In this document: in pieces, positions 11,655-22,240 of the stretch
Numbering within the stretch: position 1 is the first letter of the stretch
Layout: every line of letters starts with the position of its first letter
DNA from: Sequoia sempervirens
Taxonomy: Eukaryota; Streptophyta; Pinopsida; Cupressales; Cupressaceae
Length of the DNA stretch: 64,000 nucleotides
Direction of reading: 5' to 3'
Assembly (NCBI GenBank): GCA_007258455.2
Contig: VDFB02000001.1
Coordinates: 11,822,754-11,886,753, forward strand
Translations under genes and position numbers: made by a program
The notes under the pieces: generated by a model
Told to the model about the DNA's origin: nothing
The model's database searches: none
The model's input: the letters and a program-made list of their open reading frames with translations, nothing else

Positions 11655-12090
11655 TTGGCTTTTCAAACTCTTAAAGAGAAGCTGACTAGTGCACCTATTC
11701 TTGTTGTTCCTAATCTGACTCAGGACTTTGTGGTTTGCACAGATGCATCCTCGAAAGGGTTAGGGGCTATTTTGATGCAGGACGACAGGGTGATAGCATA
11801 TGAGTCACATAAGCTCAAGGACCATGAGCTAAATTACCCTACTCATGACTTGGAGTTGTCTGCAGTTGTTCATGCCCTAGTAAGATGGAGGAATTTCTTG
11901 TTGGGCCATAGGTTCGAGCTGTACAATGACCATTGCAGTTTGCAATACATTTTCACACAACCGAATCTTAATGCCAGACAAAGAAGATGGATGGAATTCC
12001 TCTGTGAGTAAGATTTTGAAGTGAAATATATTCAGGCAAAGGAGAATGTAGTGGTAGATGCTCTAAGCCGTCGCTATCATGAGTTATCCT
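11655..12090 (+). pseudogene. Gypsy RNase H remnant
   Basis: It reads [16 protein letters not shown], then [17 protein letters not shown] with the RNase H aspartate, [19 protein letters not shown] with the second acidic residue, and the [19 protein letters not shown] block. One stop (12009-12011) separates this from the DALSRR end near 12058-12076. It follows the RT after a short tether and leads into integrase. Confidence 0.88.
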
Positions 12091-12189
12091 TTGTGACTCT
12101 TGAGGTTGATCTAAAAGGTCAGATTCTTGCAGCACTTCCTTCATACAGTTGGTTCCAGGAGGTGAAGTCAGAGATGGAGTAAGGTAGAG

Positions 12190-12899
12190 TGCTTGAGGGA
12201 AGGTTTACTGGTTATACTCTTGAGTCTGATGGACTTTTGCGATGTTCAGGTTGCATATATGCTCCTTCCTTAGAGGGTCTTTGTACCCTAATCATGTCTG
12301 AAGCTCATCGGGCTCCTTATTTGGCTCACCCAGGAGTTAAAAAGATGTATTCAGATCTTCGTCTATTGTACTTTTGGGTAGGGATGAAGAGGGATATAGC
12401 ATATTTTGTGGCGAGATGCCTAGAGTGTCAGAGGGTGAAGGCAGAGCACCATCATCTAGTAGGTCTTCTACAACCCAATCTCGTTCCGAAATGGAAATGG
12501 GATATTATATCTATTGACTTCATTGTTGGGTTGTCAATGACTACACATCGGCATGATGCTATCATGGTCACCATTGATAGGTTGACCAAGGTAGCACATT
12601 TCTCCCCTATTTGGTCTTCCTATACTGCATCGTTTGTGGCTAAAATTTTCATGGATGACATTATGAGGTTGCACGGGATTCCATGAAGAATCATTTCTGA
12701 CAAAGATTCATTATTCACTTCTGCATTGTGGACCTCATTGCAGTGTGCCTTGGGAACACAATTGAACTTCAGTTTTGCTTACCATCTGGAAACAGATGAT
12801 TAGACCGAAAGGGTCAATCAGGTTCTCAAGGACATGCTCCACATGTATGTTATGGATCAATAGTCTCGATGGGAAGACTATCTACATTTGGTTGAGTTA
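12190..12899 (+). pseudogene. Gypsy integrase, truncated
   Basis: The N-terminal zinc module is visible (H...H in EAHRAPYLAHPG, then CLECQRVKAEH near 12416-12450). The catalytic core follows with WDIISIDFIVGL (first Asp), [12 protein letters not shown] (second Asp, after a stop at about 12684) and the TERVNQ block carrying the Glu near 12800-12825. Stops lie near 12180, 12684, 12802 and 12861. Sequence similarity ends at about 12899, leaving the C-terminal domain and 3' LTR absent. Confidence 0.88.
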
Positions 12900-13065
12900 A
12901 ATAAAGGGAGTCACCCCATTAAGTGACACTTACCAACCAAAAAAATAAACAAATATAAATAGATAAAATCATAATAATTTATATAATATATTAATATATA
13001 TTAAACGAGAGCCTATAAAATAAAATAATTTATAATATATATTAATATAAATTAGACGGAAGTAG
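12900..13065. other. AT-rich junction sequence
   Basis: A short AT-rich stretch with two similar AATTTATAATATATTAATAT-like copies ending in AAACGAGAG and TAGACGGAAG. It separates the truncated gypsy element from the LINE ORF1 remnant. Confidence 0.5.
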
Positions 13066-14440
13066 AGATGGTCGTAGCTAGGGCTTCCTACGGTGTGGCA
13101 GGGAGGAAATTTCTTGAGTTTTCTAAATTTGCTGGTGCGTGGCAATCATTTTTGGAGGTGGTGAAAAATGGAGGGCCTTTTCAAAAGTTGGATGGGGAGC
13201 ATCAATAGTGGCTTACTATGGTAGCTGGAGGCACCTTTAGAGTCAAAAATTTGGAGCACCATTTGGTTAGGTTTGTGTGCCAAATGCCAATAGGCAAATG
13301 CACAAGAGGGATGGCAGTTGGAAGGAGTTTAGAGGGTAACCCCAACATTTGGGGAAAGGATCAAAGGTTTTGAGCTTGGAAAAGGATTCCAAGACATTGC
13401 GTTGTGCAGGGGAAAACCTCTCTATCTCCTTGGATGGAGATATAACAACTAAAGTTGTGGAGAACAAAAGGTATTTCATGGAGCTAGGGTTGATAGGAAG
13501 GTTCAAGGGTTTTTGGTTGGGCCTTGCAAAGTTGCATAGTTAGATTTCAAAACATTGGAGCCCAATATTAGAAGGAGATGTGTAGATTTATCCCAATGTG
13601 AAAGGTTTCTTCGTGGTTGTATTTGACAATGAAAAAGATAGAAAATCTATGCTTTGCGATTATCAATGGAGTTGGGAGGATAAACACTTGTTAATGTTGG
13701 AGCCATGGCACCCAACTTTCAACCCAAACACTGAATCCTTTCGGTTGGTTCCTATTTGTATAAGAGTTCAAATCTCCCCTTGTATTTTTTGTTTAAATCC
13801 TACTTTGAAGTTTTAGGTAATACGTTGGGGAAGTTTCTGGGAGTTGATGAGGGTTCACTCAATTTTCTACATACAACATATGCACGCATCTTGGTAGAAA
13901 TGGATATTACAAAAGATTTGCCTGCACCTGTAAGTTTGAAATTTTTTTTTGGGGGGGGGGTAATGGGAACAACTACTTGATTATGAAGGATTGCCTTTCT
14001 GTTGCCGTAGTTGCCTCAACACGGGTCATATTATTGAGCATTATTCAAAGCACAAGAGGGCTCATCATGCAACTTGGTGGAAAGAGGTTTCCCCCCATCA
14101 CTATTCTATGGAAAAAGAAGACCTTGTGGTTTTAGCCTAGAAAAGAACCCAATTATAATGGCTTCAAATGAACCCCCGCAAAAGGAACAAGTGCTTGTGG
14201 CGGGTTTTTCCTCTGGGGTGGAGTAGGGAAACAGTCCAAAAGGGGAGTTTGGTGGATGGTCATAGGGTTTGAGTGTGGATTTTTTAGAGGGAAGTAGCAT
14301 GATACCAGCGGAGGAAATTGGTGAACCCACATAGATAGATGATCAAGAAGAGGTTTGACATAAGGTACAAAGAAAAAAGAAGAAGAAGAGGGTTGTTGAT
14401 TTCAATATGATTCTTCACTTCCATGATAAAAGGAAAAGTA
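13066..14440 (+). pseudogene. LINE (L1-type) ORF1 remnant, DUF4283 plus zinc knuckle
   Basis: Joining short open stretches gives a protein typical of plant L1 ORF1. A RKFLEFSKFAG start is followed by LEHHLVRFVCQ, then KGFFVVVFDNEKDR...W...LLMLEPWHPTFNP (the DUF4283 pattern, about 13598-13740). A partner strand follows with LGNTLGKFLGVDE (about 13814-13848), then EGLPFCCRSCLNTGHIIEHY near 13990-14050, a CCHC-like knuckle with the last Cys changed to Tyr. A lysine-rich tail ends near 14400. Stops and shifts break it, and a T/G homopolymer run lies at about 13938-13960. No ORF2 follows on this strand, so this is a LINE fragment or a related DUF4283 sequence. Confidence 0.65.
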
Positions 14441-15600
14441 GTAAATAGGTGGAAATAGACTATTTGCAGAGATGTGTGGGTGTTTTGGTAATGTTTATCA
14501 GTTTCTCAGTTTGGGTAGTTTAATGAGATGTTCTATTTGTAGAGAATAGAGTAGATTAGTTGGAAGCTTCATATGATTATATATAACTTATTATATATAT
14601 ATATAATCAAGTAATATTACTTGATTATATATATATAAAATAAGTTATATATTATATATAATAAAAACTTAAAATAATATAGGTTATCTTATACACCTAG
14701 GTTATAATTTTTTTGGAGAACCTATATATATAGATATATATTAATATAAATTAATATAAAAAATATACATATGAAAAAAACTTATTAATTAAAAGAAGGA
14801 AAACATATAATAATAAAATTATATCATAAAATATTAAGAACTTAGATAACAAAGATATTAGTCTAATGAAAAGAATATTACAATTTATTATTATTATTAT
14901 TATTATTTTAATAGTGTGAATCCAAATCTCATTCTTAAAAAAATTTGTCAAAATAAGTAACATTTATTTATTTTAGAAAGATTTAATGGAATGACTTTAT
15001 AAAGAAAAAAATGAAAAATCATTTGTAAAAAAATATTCACTTGTTTTCCCTACAAATCTAACACATAACTTTTTAACCAATCATATGCACAAGAAATATT
15101 TTTTTATAATTTGTAAAGTTAAATATTTACAAATTGACTTTACAAAATTGAATTGTATTTTAATTTTTGATAGTTATTCAAAGTGATGGATTTGATTTTT
15201 TGAGGGATAATTTTTTTCCAAAATGTCACTTTAATATATATTTTTTTAAATAATTATGGTGGAAAGATTGGTATGGATGATAGCAAATATTTTAAACAAA
15301 AATAGAATCTTAATTTGAATTTCTATTTTTATGTGAAAAACAAGTTTTTCAACACTAAAGAGATTAATGAAAAAATTATACTAATTAGTGACTACTTAAA
15401 TTTTTTGAGTTGTATTTCAAGATGTTTATATTTTTCTTTAAATTATTTGTATTTTTTAATATGTATTTACATAGCATGTTTTTAGAGTAAATTTTGAAAT
15501 TAAATGTATAATAAAGAAAACAAAATGTGCATGTATGTAGCATTTTTTATGAATAAATGTTTGCTTCAATCATTTATAAAAAAGTAATAGTAAACATATT
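14441..15600. other. No gene; very AT-rich
   Basis: AT-rich with long homopolymers, an ATT-repeat near 14886-14908 and a large palindrome listed separately. No frame is convincing. Confidence 0.6.
14594..14637. repeat. 44-bp perfect palindrome
   Basis: Two 22-base arms meet at GTAAT|ATTAC and extend through CAAG/CTTG into TA repeats. Beyond the perfect part, ATAACTTATT on the left and AAATAAGTTAT on the right continue a weaker stem. It may be a decayed foldback element or a TA-expansion artefact. Confidence 0.7.
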
Positions 15601-16100
15601 CACAAAAAAAAGTGGGTGGATATGAAATCGCACTCCAATAGTCTACATTGAGCTGAAAATTGGATCAAAAAACATATAGAAACCAATTATTAAGCAACAA
15701 CAATAGTAGTGGAGGGGTAGGGGGAGGGTCTCGGTCATCCAACTTGCCCCATATATCAACAAGGTTTGTAGTGTCTATGGGATGGTCTCACGCCTCATCA
15801 TTTTTCTATTTATCTTGGTCATCATAGGCCAAAAAGATGGTCAAATCCAGTTGAGGAAACTTGCTAGAGTCAAACTAGCTAGAAGCACCATTAGAGGGCC
15901 ATCCAAAAGCTCCACTCATAGGAGGTGGAGAGGTAGATTGTCGCCTACTAGGTCATGACACACTTTGGTGTCCATAATGTCCCTTGCCAACTAGAGGAGA
16001 AGCTTATGAATGGGTAGCATGGGTATCATGACCCAAAAAACTACAACCCCTTTAGCACCTACAAGGAGGTGAGCAACTCTAGGAGAAGAGAGATGGGGGA
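15601..16100. other. Unassigned stretch next to the LINE remnant
   Basis: Moderate GC compared with its flanks. It could be the 3' end of the minus-strand LINE, but no domain could be read. Confidence 0.35.
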
Positions 16101-17328
16101 ACTCTAGCAAGAGAAGGTGAGCCACTTACAAGGGAACTTTATTAATTTGCACCTAGACCTTTAATGACACATTAGAACAAATAATAGCTTTAGAAAAAAG
16201 CAATACATTTTGATTACCAAAACAATGAGAAAAAAATTGTTGAATTTTTTCCATATGCTGAAGAGAATCTCCACCCTTAAAGCATGTCATATATTTGAAA
16301 AGAACCATGTGTTGAGAAAAAGGATTTGGCTGAAAAGGCTAAAAGAAGTCGTGAATCCAATTCCAAAGTTTTTGGGCTTTGGGACAAAACTAGAAAAGGT
16401 GCTTAAAAGACTCCAACTACCCACAAAAAGGGAAACAAGGATTTGAAATGCTCATATGAACTAACCATGATCCCACTAGTAAGCCTTAAAAAAGAATACA
16501 CCAAGTGAAATGGGTTGATTTGGGCTCCAAAATAGCAAACCAAACAATGAGAAATCTGTGTTTCCAAACCAATACCAACGACTGCGAATGCCATCTCTAG
16601 TTTAAAATGGGCACCATGAGAAAATGGAGAGAAATCCAATGATATCCAAGACGAGGTTTGTAGTTATGGAAGGTGGTGTTTGGACCCCACTTCCAATATT
16701 TTCACCAAGGCTTGGAAAATTTAATGTCAATTTTGTGAACCATATCAACCAAAATTACCCTATAGCAATGTCAAAGGTCTTGTGATATTGATTAGAAAGG
16801 CAAAATTTAGCCTTGAATTCATTACATGACATGAGAATCATAGAAGTTCTGGAGAATAAATCTCACATCCACATTGGATACCTTTCTTGTGAAACTACAA
16901 AAGACAACCAAGGCAAGCAAGCCAAGGGACAACCATGATCTTTCAAATGAGGAGACCACTAGATATTCTGCTAGTTAATGGAGATGCCATCACAAAAGCT
17001 AAAATCATTCCAAAAAAGCAAGGTTTAATGACCTCCCAAGATCTCCATATACTTTTAGCCACAAAATTACCCTCAACATGAACATCCTTCATGGTGAGAA
17101 GGGTTTGTAAACCAATACCCTTCCAGGTAGTTAAATTAACTAGATAGACAAAAGAGATGTAATGTCTAAGAAGGATTTTGTAGGCTTTAATTCTAGTGAG
17201 GGCATGAATGATCCATTTAACGCAATGAACCAACCGTTATCAATAGGTGGACAAGAGCCCCAATCCTTTGGACTTGTGAGGGAGTCAACAAAAATCCCAA
17301 GAGACCCAATTAAAACTCTAGTGGTTGT
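16100..17328 (-). pseudogene. LINE ORF2 remnant, C-terminal part (zf-RVT)
   Basis: On the minus strand a connection-type region with WKGIGLQTLLTMKDVHVEG...SIWRSWEVIKP (about 17000-17130) leads to HFTWCILF-like and CFPFCG...FKHLFWFCPKAQKLWNWI-type sequence at about 16330-16480. The C..CG, H and C pattern followed by W matches the zinc-binding domain at the C terminus of plant non-LTR reverse transcriptases. Stops and frameshifts are frequent. The element is cut at 17328 by a copia insertion and resumes at 21863. Confidence 0.6.
17324..17328. repeat. Target-site duplication GTTGT, left copy
   Basis: Identical to 21863-21867, flanking the copia element on both sides. Confidence 0.75.
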
Positions 17329-17907
17329 TGTGGGGAAAATGTGTCTCAACCTTGAAATTACGAAAGGTTTGTTATTGATATGTAAGTGCAGGGAGTACCC
17401 CCCTGCGAGGTCTGGGGGCTCATTCAATTGATAGTGGTTTGGGGGTGCTCACATTTTCTATATTTTTATTATTGTAAATCTAGACCGTTCATCATTAGGT
17501 CTCAGATCTAATAGTAGATATTTTGTTGGTTTTTCTTGCCTTAGAAGAAAACCCTATTTTATGAGGGTGTTGTATTACAGTTGTGCATTATGATGTATTC
17601 TGAGAATCTGATAGCAATCATGTTGCCCCTCAATCTTTGGTTGGTGATACTCCTATAAGAAGCTCACTCTACAAGTATATTATAATCTTTTGTGATTTTT
17701 GGATAATATATTGGACAATTTTTGGAGTGTGGGGTTTTTTACCGAAAGGGTTTTCTCCATGTAAATCACTGTGATGTGGGTGGTATGCATGATATTTGTG
17801 TTTATTTTTATTTAAGTTTTTGTAACCGTTGTAAAGATTTATAAAGTTTTGCATTACTCTCTCAAGATTAGTGTAGGAAGTTGTTCTCCTACTTTAACTT
17901 CCTTACA
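17329..17907 (+). repeat. Copia 5' LTR (579 bp)
   Basis: Begins TGTGGGGAAAATGTG, ends CTTCCTTACA, and pairs with 21245-21862. Just inside, GTATTAAAGC (17909-17918) is a degraded initiator-Met primer-binding site. Confidence 0.85.
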
Positions 17908-18028
17908 AGTATTAAAGCTTGATCACCTTTGGTTTTAGTTATGGGTTGTTAAGTTTGTTGAACTAATCCAGATTTGAGTGGGAGCTTGTGCAAAAGATAC
18001 TTTGTGATTTTGTTGCAAAATTTTTTAG

Positions 18029-18900
18029 ATGACAAGTTCATCAAGGAGAATAGAGGTGGAGAATTTTTTTGGAAATAATTTTGACATGTGGAAGCTGAAG
18101 AAGGAGGATTTGTTGATAGATTGAGATATGTAGGATGTTGCTTATGATAATGTTTTTAGACCCATATATCCTACTTTGGTTGCTCAATGTGATGTTATGG
18201 ACTATAAATTTGGGGGTCTAATCAGATTGTGCTTGGAAAACTCTATTGTAATCAATGTCCATGAAGAGACCCGTGTACAAAAACCATGGAAGAAACTTGG
18301 TGAAATGTATCAAATCGAATCTTTAGTGAACAATATTTTCTTCAGAAATAAATTATATTTTTTCAAAATGGAAGAGGGTAGAAAAATTGCAAACCACCTG
18401 GAAGCATTCAATATGTTGGTGGCTCAGTTGACATCAATTGGTGTTAAAATGGATGAGGAGGATAAATGTTAGATCTTGCTCTATTCTTTGCCTCATTTGT
18501 GGGATTATCTTGTTATGGTTATTGGGAGTACTTTTGTTATCTTGAAGACTGAAGATGTGGTGGGTTCTTTGTTTCTTGAAGAGATGAGGAGGAAGGTATC
18601 CATCAGTGCTAAGGAGGCTTTGAATGTTCATGGAAGATATAAGGAAAAAGGAAAGAAGAATGAGAAGTGTGATAAATTGAAGTCTAAGGGGAGATCCAAA
18701 TCTCTTAAAAAGTCCAAAGTTATTTGTTGGAACTGCGATAAACTTGGACACTTTCATAAGGACTGCAAAGAAGAAAAGATGAAAAAAAAAAGAATTTTGA
18801 TTTTGATTTCAAGTCTGAGAAGGAAGATGGTGACACATTCAATATATCTTTGGCTACTCATACAAGTAATGATGCATGGTTAATTGACTTAGGTGCATAT
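18029..18900 (+). pseudogene. Copia gag remnant with zinc knuckle and protease start
   Basis: A start at 18029 gives MTSSSRRIEVENFFGNNF..MWKLK, the usual N terminus of this copia group. Stops follow after DLLID and DM. The gag body continues through ALYSLP-like sequence near 18476-18495. A lysine-rich stretch leads to CWNCDKLGHFHKDC at about 18727-18766, an intact CCHC zinc knuckle. AWLIDLGAYFHVTS (about 18874-18915) is the start of the protease, with Ser of the D-S-G triad replaced by Leu. Confidence 0.8.
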
Positions 18901-19020
18901 TTTCATGTGACCTCTAATAAAAATTAGTTTTCTAAATGTGAAGAATTTGATGGAGGTAAGGGTTTCATCTTCAATGAATGGTTGTGGCTTTTGGGTACCA
19001 AAGGGTGCTCTTTCTTTTGA

Positions 19021-19255
19021 ATCAAAGTTACCTGTAGAGAAGAATTTGTTATGGCACTGGAGACTTGGTCAAATTAGAGAAAAGGGTATAAGGACCTTTA
19101 AAAATAAAAAACCTTGTTGAAGGGTTGACTGATTGAAATCTTGATTTTGATTTATGAGAGCATTGCATTTAGGAAAAACAAATTTGTGTTTAGTTTTACT
19201 CGAGTTCTCAAAAATCTTGAGGTGTAATGGATCTTATTCATTCTAATGCATGTTT
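19021..19255 (+). pseudogene. Copia gag-pre-integrase remnant
   Basis: LLWHWRLGQIREKGI followed by a degraded zinc-finger and linker region matches the module that precedes integrase in copia elements. Reading then jumps, after a GPIDV...IGKST-like stretch near 19255-19290, straight to the RT. The D,D,E core is absent. Confidence 0.6.
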
Positions 19256-19278
19256 GGTCCTATAGATGTTCTTTTGAT

Positions 19279-19324
19279 TGGAAAATCCACATCAATAGAC
19301 TTTCCATAATATGTGGATTTTCCA
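19279..19324. repeat. Inverted repeat at the integrase deletion
   Basis: TGGAAAATCCACAT (19279-19292) and ATGTGGATTTTCCA (19311-19324) are exact 14-bp reverse complements across an 18-base loop. They lie where the integrase core should begin. Confidence 0.8.
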
Positions 19325-19334
19325 TCAATGAAAA

Positions 19335-20940
19335 ATCCTAGAAGATTGCTATGGATGTAGAAATGACAGCTTTGAAAAGAATGGTACATGGGATCTAGTA
19401 CCATTGCTTGAAGGACAAAAGTTTGTTGGGTGCAAATGGGTGTTCAATAAAAATATTGGTTTAGATGAGGTATTAAGAAATTCAAAGCAAGGTTAGTTGC
19501 AAAAGTTTATTCTCAATTTGAGGGTGTTGACTACAGTGAGATATTTTCTCCTATTGCAAAAAATGACGTCCATTAGATTTTTACTTTCTATTGTTTTTTC
19601 CTATGATTTAGAAGTTGAGAAAATGGATGTGAAAATGGCTTTCCATCATGGTGACTTGGAGGATATTTATATGACACATCTAAAGCACTACATGGTGAAA
19701 GGTAAAAGTAATTTGGTTTTCAAATTGAGGAAATATTTGTATGACCTAAAAAAAAGTCCTAGGATGTGGTACCAAAAATTTGATACGTATGTGTTGAATT
19801 TGGGATTTGAGTGTTCTAAATTAGATCATTGTATTTATTATAAAAATCACGGTGATTCTTTCTTGTTTATTGCATTATATGTTGATGATATGTTAAATTT
19901 ATTGGTAAAGGAAAATATATGAGTTCAAAATTGAAGTCTGAGCTTGTAGTTAAATTTGAAATGAAAGATATTGGTGCAGCTAGACATAATATTGAGATGG
20001 AAATTAGAAGAGATAGCGTTAATAAAATTTTATGGCTTGGAAAAAGTAAGTATGTCAATTCAATTTTACAAAGGTTTAACATGTAGGATTGTAGAGCATT
20101 GTGTGTTCCTTTTTCAGCAAGAACGAAGTTATCTATTTTAGATTGTCCAACATCCCCTTTAGAGATGGAAGACATGAATAAAGTGTCTTACCAAAGTGCA
20201 ATTGGAAGTTTGGTGTATGTTATGGTTTTTACTAGACTAGACATCACCCAAGCAATGGGAATTATTTTTAGATATATGTTTAATCTTAGTAGATTTCATT
20301 GGGATGCAGTTAAAAGAATCTTCAAATATTTGCAGGGTACTTAAAAGTATTCTTTGTGTTATCATAGTAATTTGATAAATTTCATTGGGATGCAGTTAAA
20401 AAATTCTTCAGATATTTGCAGGGTACCTCAAAGTATTGTTTGTGTTATCATAGTAATTTGATAAGAGATGAGATTTCCCTTAATATTCATGGTTATGTGG
20501 ATTTAGACTGGGTAGGTGATGTTGATAGAAAATGATCCACCAGTGCTTGTGTTTAATTTATTTGGTAGTACAATTAGTTGGACGAGTAAGTGACAAGCTA
20601 TGGTTGCTTTCTACACTACTGAAGTTTATGACAGCTACTCATGCTTATAAAAAATTTGTTTGCCTTAAGAGACTATGTTCAAATATTGGAATAAAACAAG
20701 GTGTAGTGACAGTTTATTGTGACAATTAGAGTGCAATTTTCCTAGCTAAGAACCCAACATTTCATGCCAAGGCCAAGCACATTGATGTACTGTATCATTT
20801 TGTTAGAGATATGGTTGAAGACGACAACATGAAGCTGGTTAAGGTAGACACTTTGATGATTGTTTTGATTCTTTAACTAAGCATGTGAGCACAAAGAAGT
20901 TCAGATGGTGTTAAAAGTCTATGGGTCTTTCGACCCCTAG
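19335..20940 (+). pseudogene. Copia RT and RNase H remnant
   Basis: The start of RVT_2 (MTALKRNGTWDLVPL-like) is at about 19360-19410. A frame open from 19497 to 19919 carries VEKMDVKMAFHHGDLEDIYM and the catalytic YVDDM at 19878-19892. The next frames cover KFEMKDIGAA and the connection domain (to about 20340). RNase H runs from about 20490 (YVDLDWVGDVD) to a HVSTKKFRW end near 20905. An 86-bp duplication at 20294-20465 shifts the frame, and several stops are present. Confidence 0.85.
20294..20465 (+). repeat. 86-bp tandem duplication in the copia pol remnant
   Basis: TTTCATTGGGATGCAGTTAA begins at 20294 and again at 20380. Both copies run through TTTGCAGGGTAC and ATCATAGTAATTTGATAA. The period is not a multiple of three, so it breaks the frame. 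Confidence 0.85.
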
Positions 20941-21008
20941 CAATTAAGAGATGATCTTTATGCTCCCTCCCATTGCTCTTGCAAGGTGTTTGACAAGTGG
21001 GAGATTTA

Positions 21009-21166
21009 TTAGAGCAAGCTTTTGGATTCAACTATGTAAGTTTTTAGAGACGTTTCAGATCACACTCAGTGATCCATTATTAGGAAGAGGAAAGTAAAAA
21101 AACCTCTAAGTGTGATCCAAAATGTCTCTAAAAACATACATAGTTGAATCCAAAAGATTTCTCTAA
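21009..21166. mobile_element. Short foldback element (MITE-like) with about 58-bp inverted repeats
   Basis: The left arm starts TTAGAGCAAGCTTTTGGATT and the right arm, read in reverse complement, starts TTAGAGAAATCTTTTGGATT. The arms match for about 58 bases (21009-21066 and 21109-21166) with a few mismatches. TA flanks both ends (21007-21008, 21167-21168), as in Stowaway/mariner-type elements. It sits between two copies of the copia polypurine tract. It encodes nothing. Confidence 0.75.
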
Positions 21167-21232
21167 TACTTCATGGACTATGGAAAAGCCATACCAATTA
21201 TTGCTACCCTTCATGGAAGGGAAATGGTTTTT

Positions 21233-21862
21233 AAGTGGAAGATTTGTTGGAAAAATGTGTCTCAACCTTCCAATTACAAAAAGGTTTATTATTGATAAGT
21301 AAGCACAAGGGGTGCATAGGGTACCCCCTTTTGGGATTTGGGGGGCTCATCCCCCTGATAGGCCATGTGCCCTGGTGGGGGTTTGGGGGTAGCAACCTCA
21401 AAAGCCACATTTCATGCATATTTTATTATTGTAAATGTAGACCGTTCATCATTAGGTCTTAGATCTGACGGTAAATATTTTGTTGGCTTGTATTTCCCTA
21501 GAAGGTAACCCTATTTTGTGAGGGTGTTCTATTATGGTTGTGTATTGTGATGTATTCTGAGAGTATGATAATGATCATGTTGCCTCTAGATCTCTGTTTG
21601 GTGATATTCATATAAGATGCTTGCTCTGCAAGTTTATTGTAATCTTTGTGATTTTGAATTATATATTGGGTAACTTTTGGAGTGTGGGGTTTTTCTCCCA
21701 AAAGGGTTTTCCGTATGTAAATCATTGTGTTGTGGTATGAATGATATTCATGTTTATTTTTGTTTAAGTTTCTGTAACTATTGTAAAGATTTGTAAAGTT
21801 TTGTGTTACCCTCCTCTCAAGATTATTGTAGGAAGTTGTTTCGTTACCTTAACTTCCTTAGA
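21233..21862 (+). repeat. Copia polypurine tract and 3' LTR
   Basis: AAGTGGAAGATT (21233-21244) directly precedes the LTR (21245-21862, TGTTGGAAAAATGTG start). The LTR end is mutated to CTTCCTTAGA. TSD GTTGT follows at 21863. Confidence 0.85.
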
Positions 21863-22240
21863 GTTGTCAGAGGAGGCTCAAAGAAAATATTGGAGAAGCT
21901 TCTCCCACTTCATGTTAGAGGATTTAGAAGGAACCCAACATGAGGAGTAATACACTTGAGTGGCCACAATAATGTTTGATCAAACTTGCAATTTCCTTGC
22001 CAAGGAATGGGACTTCATGATCTAGTATGCAAGCTTAATTTCAATTTTGGAAAGGAACACTTGCCATAAGGAAACCTGAGAAATCTAGAATGCAAAAGGG
22101 ATACTTAGAAATTTGAATATTTCTCCATGCCCAATTCATTTCCAATTGAAGGCTTGAATCCAAGAGGTGAAGGAAGAAAGGATTGTCGATAATACTAAGT
22201 CTTGTATCATTGAATGGTCGAGCCAAAATCTTGACAAAAG
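21863..22240 (-). pseudogene. LINE ORF2 remnant, continuation upstream of the copia insertion
   Basis: Minus-strand frame with PFNDTRLSIIDNPFFLHLLD, SLQLEMNWAWRNIQ and KEIASLIKHY-like pieces. Position and orientation make it the upstream part of the LINE interrupted at 17328/21863. The first five bases are the right TSD copy. The match is by context more than by a diagnostic domain. Confidence 0.4.

Larger units (their letters stand above)
8791..12899 (+). mobile_element. Ty3/gypsy retrotransposon, 3'-truncated and decayed
   Basis: Domains run in the plant gypsy order: primer-binding site, gag, zinc knuckle, protease, RT, RNase H, integrase. Integrase breaks off at about 12899 and neither its C-terminal part nor a 3' LTR follows. 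The wording of the RT and integrase resembles plant chromovirus-type elements, but the chromodomain region is missing, so lineage is an inference. Many in-frame stops and at least one frameshift make it inactive. Confidence 0.9.
17329..21862 (+). mobile_element. Copia retrotransposon with both LTRs, integrase deleted
   Basis: LTRs lie at 17329-17907 and 21245-21862, with TSD GTTGT. The interior reads gag, zinc knuckle, protease remnant, gag-pre-integrase, then directly RT and RNase H. The integrase core is missing between about 19250 and 19340. Stops and shifts are abundant. The element sits inside a minus-strand LINE remnant and carries two secondary changes, an 86-bp tandem duplication and a foldback insertion near its 3' end. 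Confidence 0.88.
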
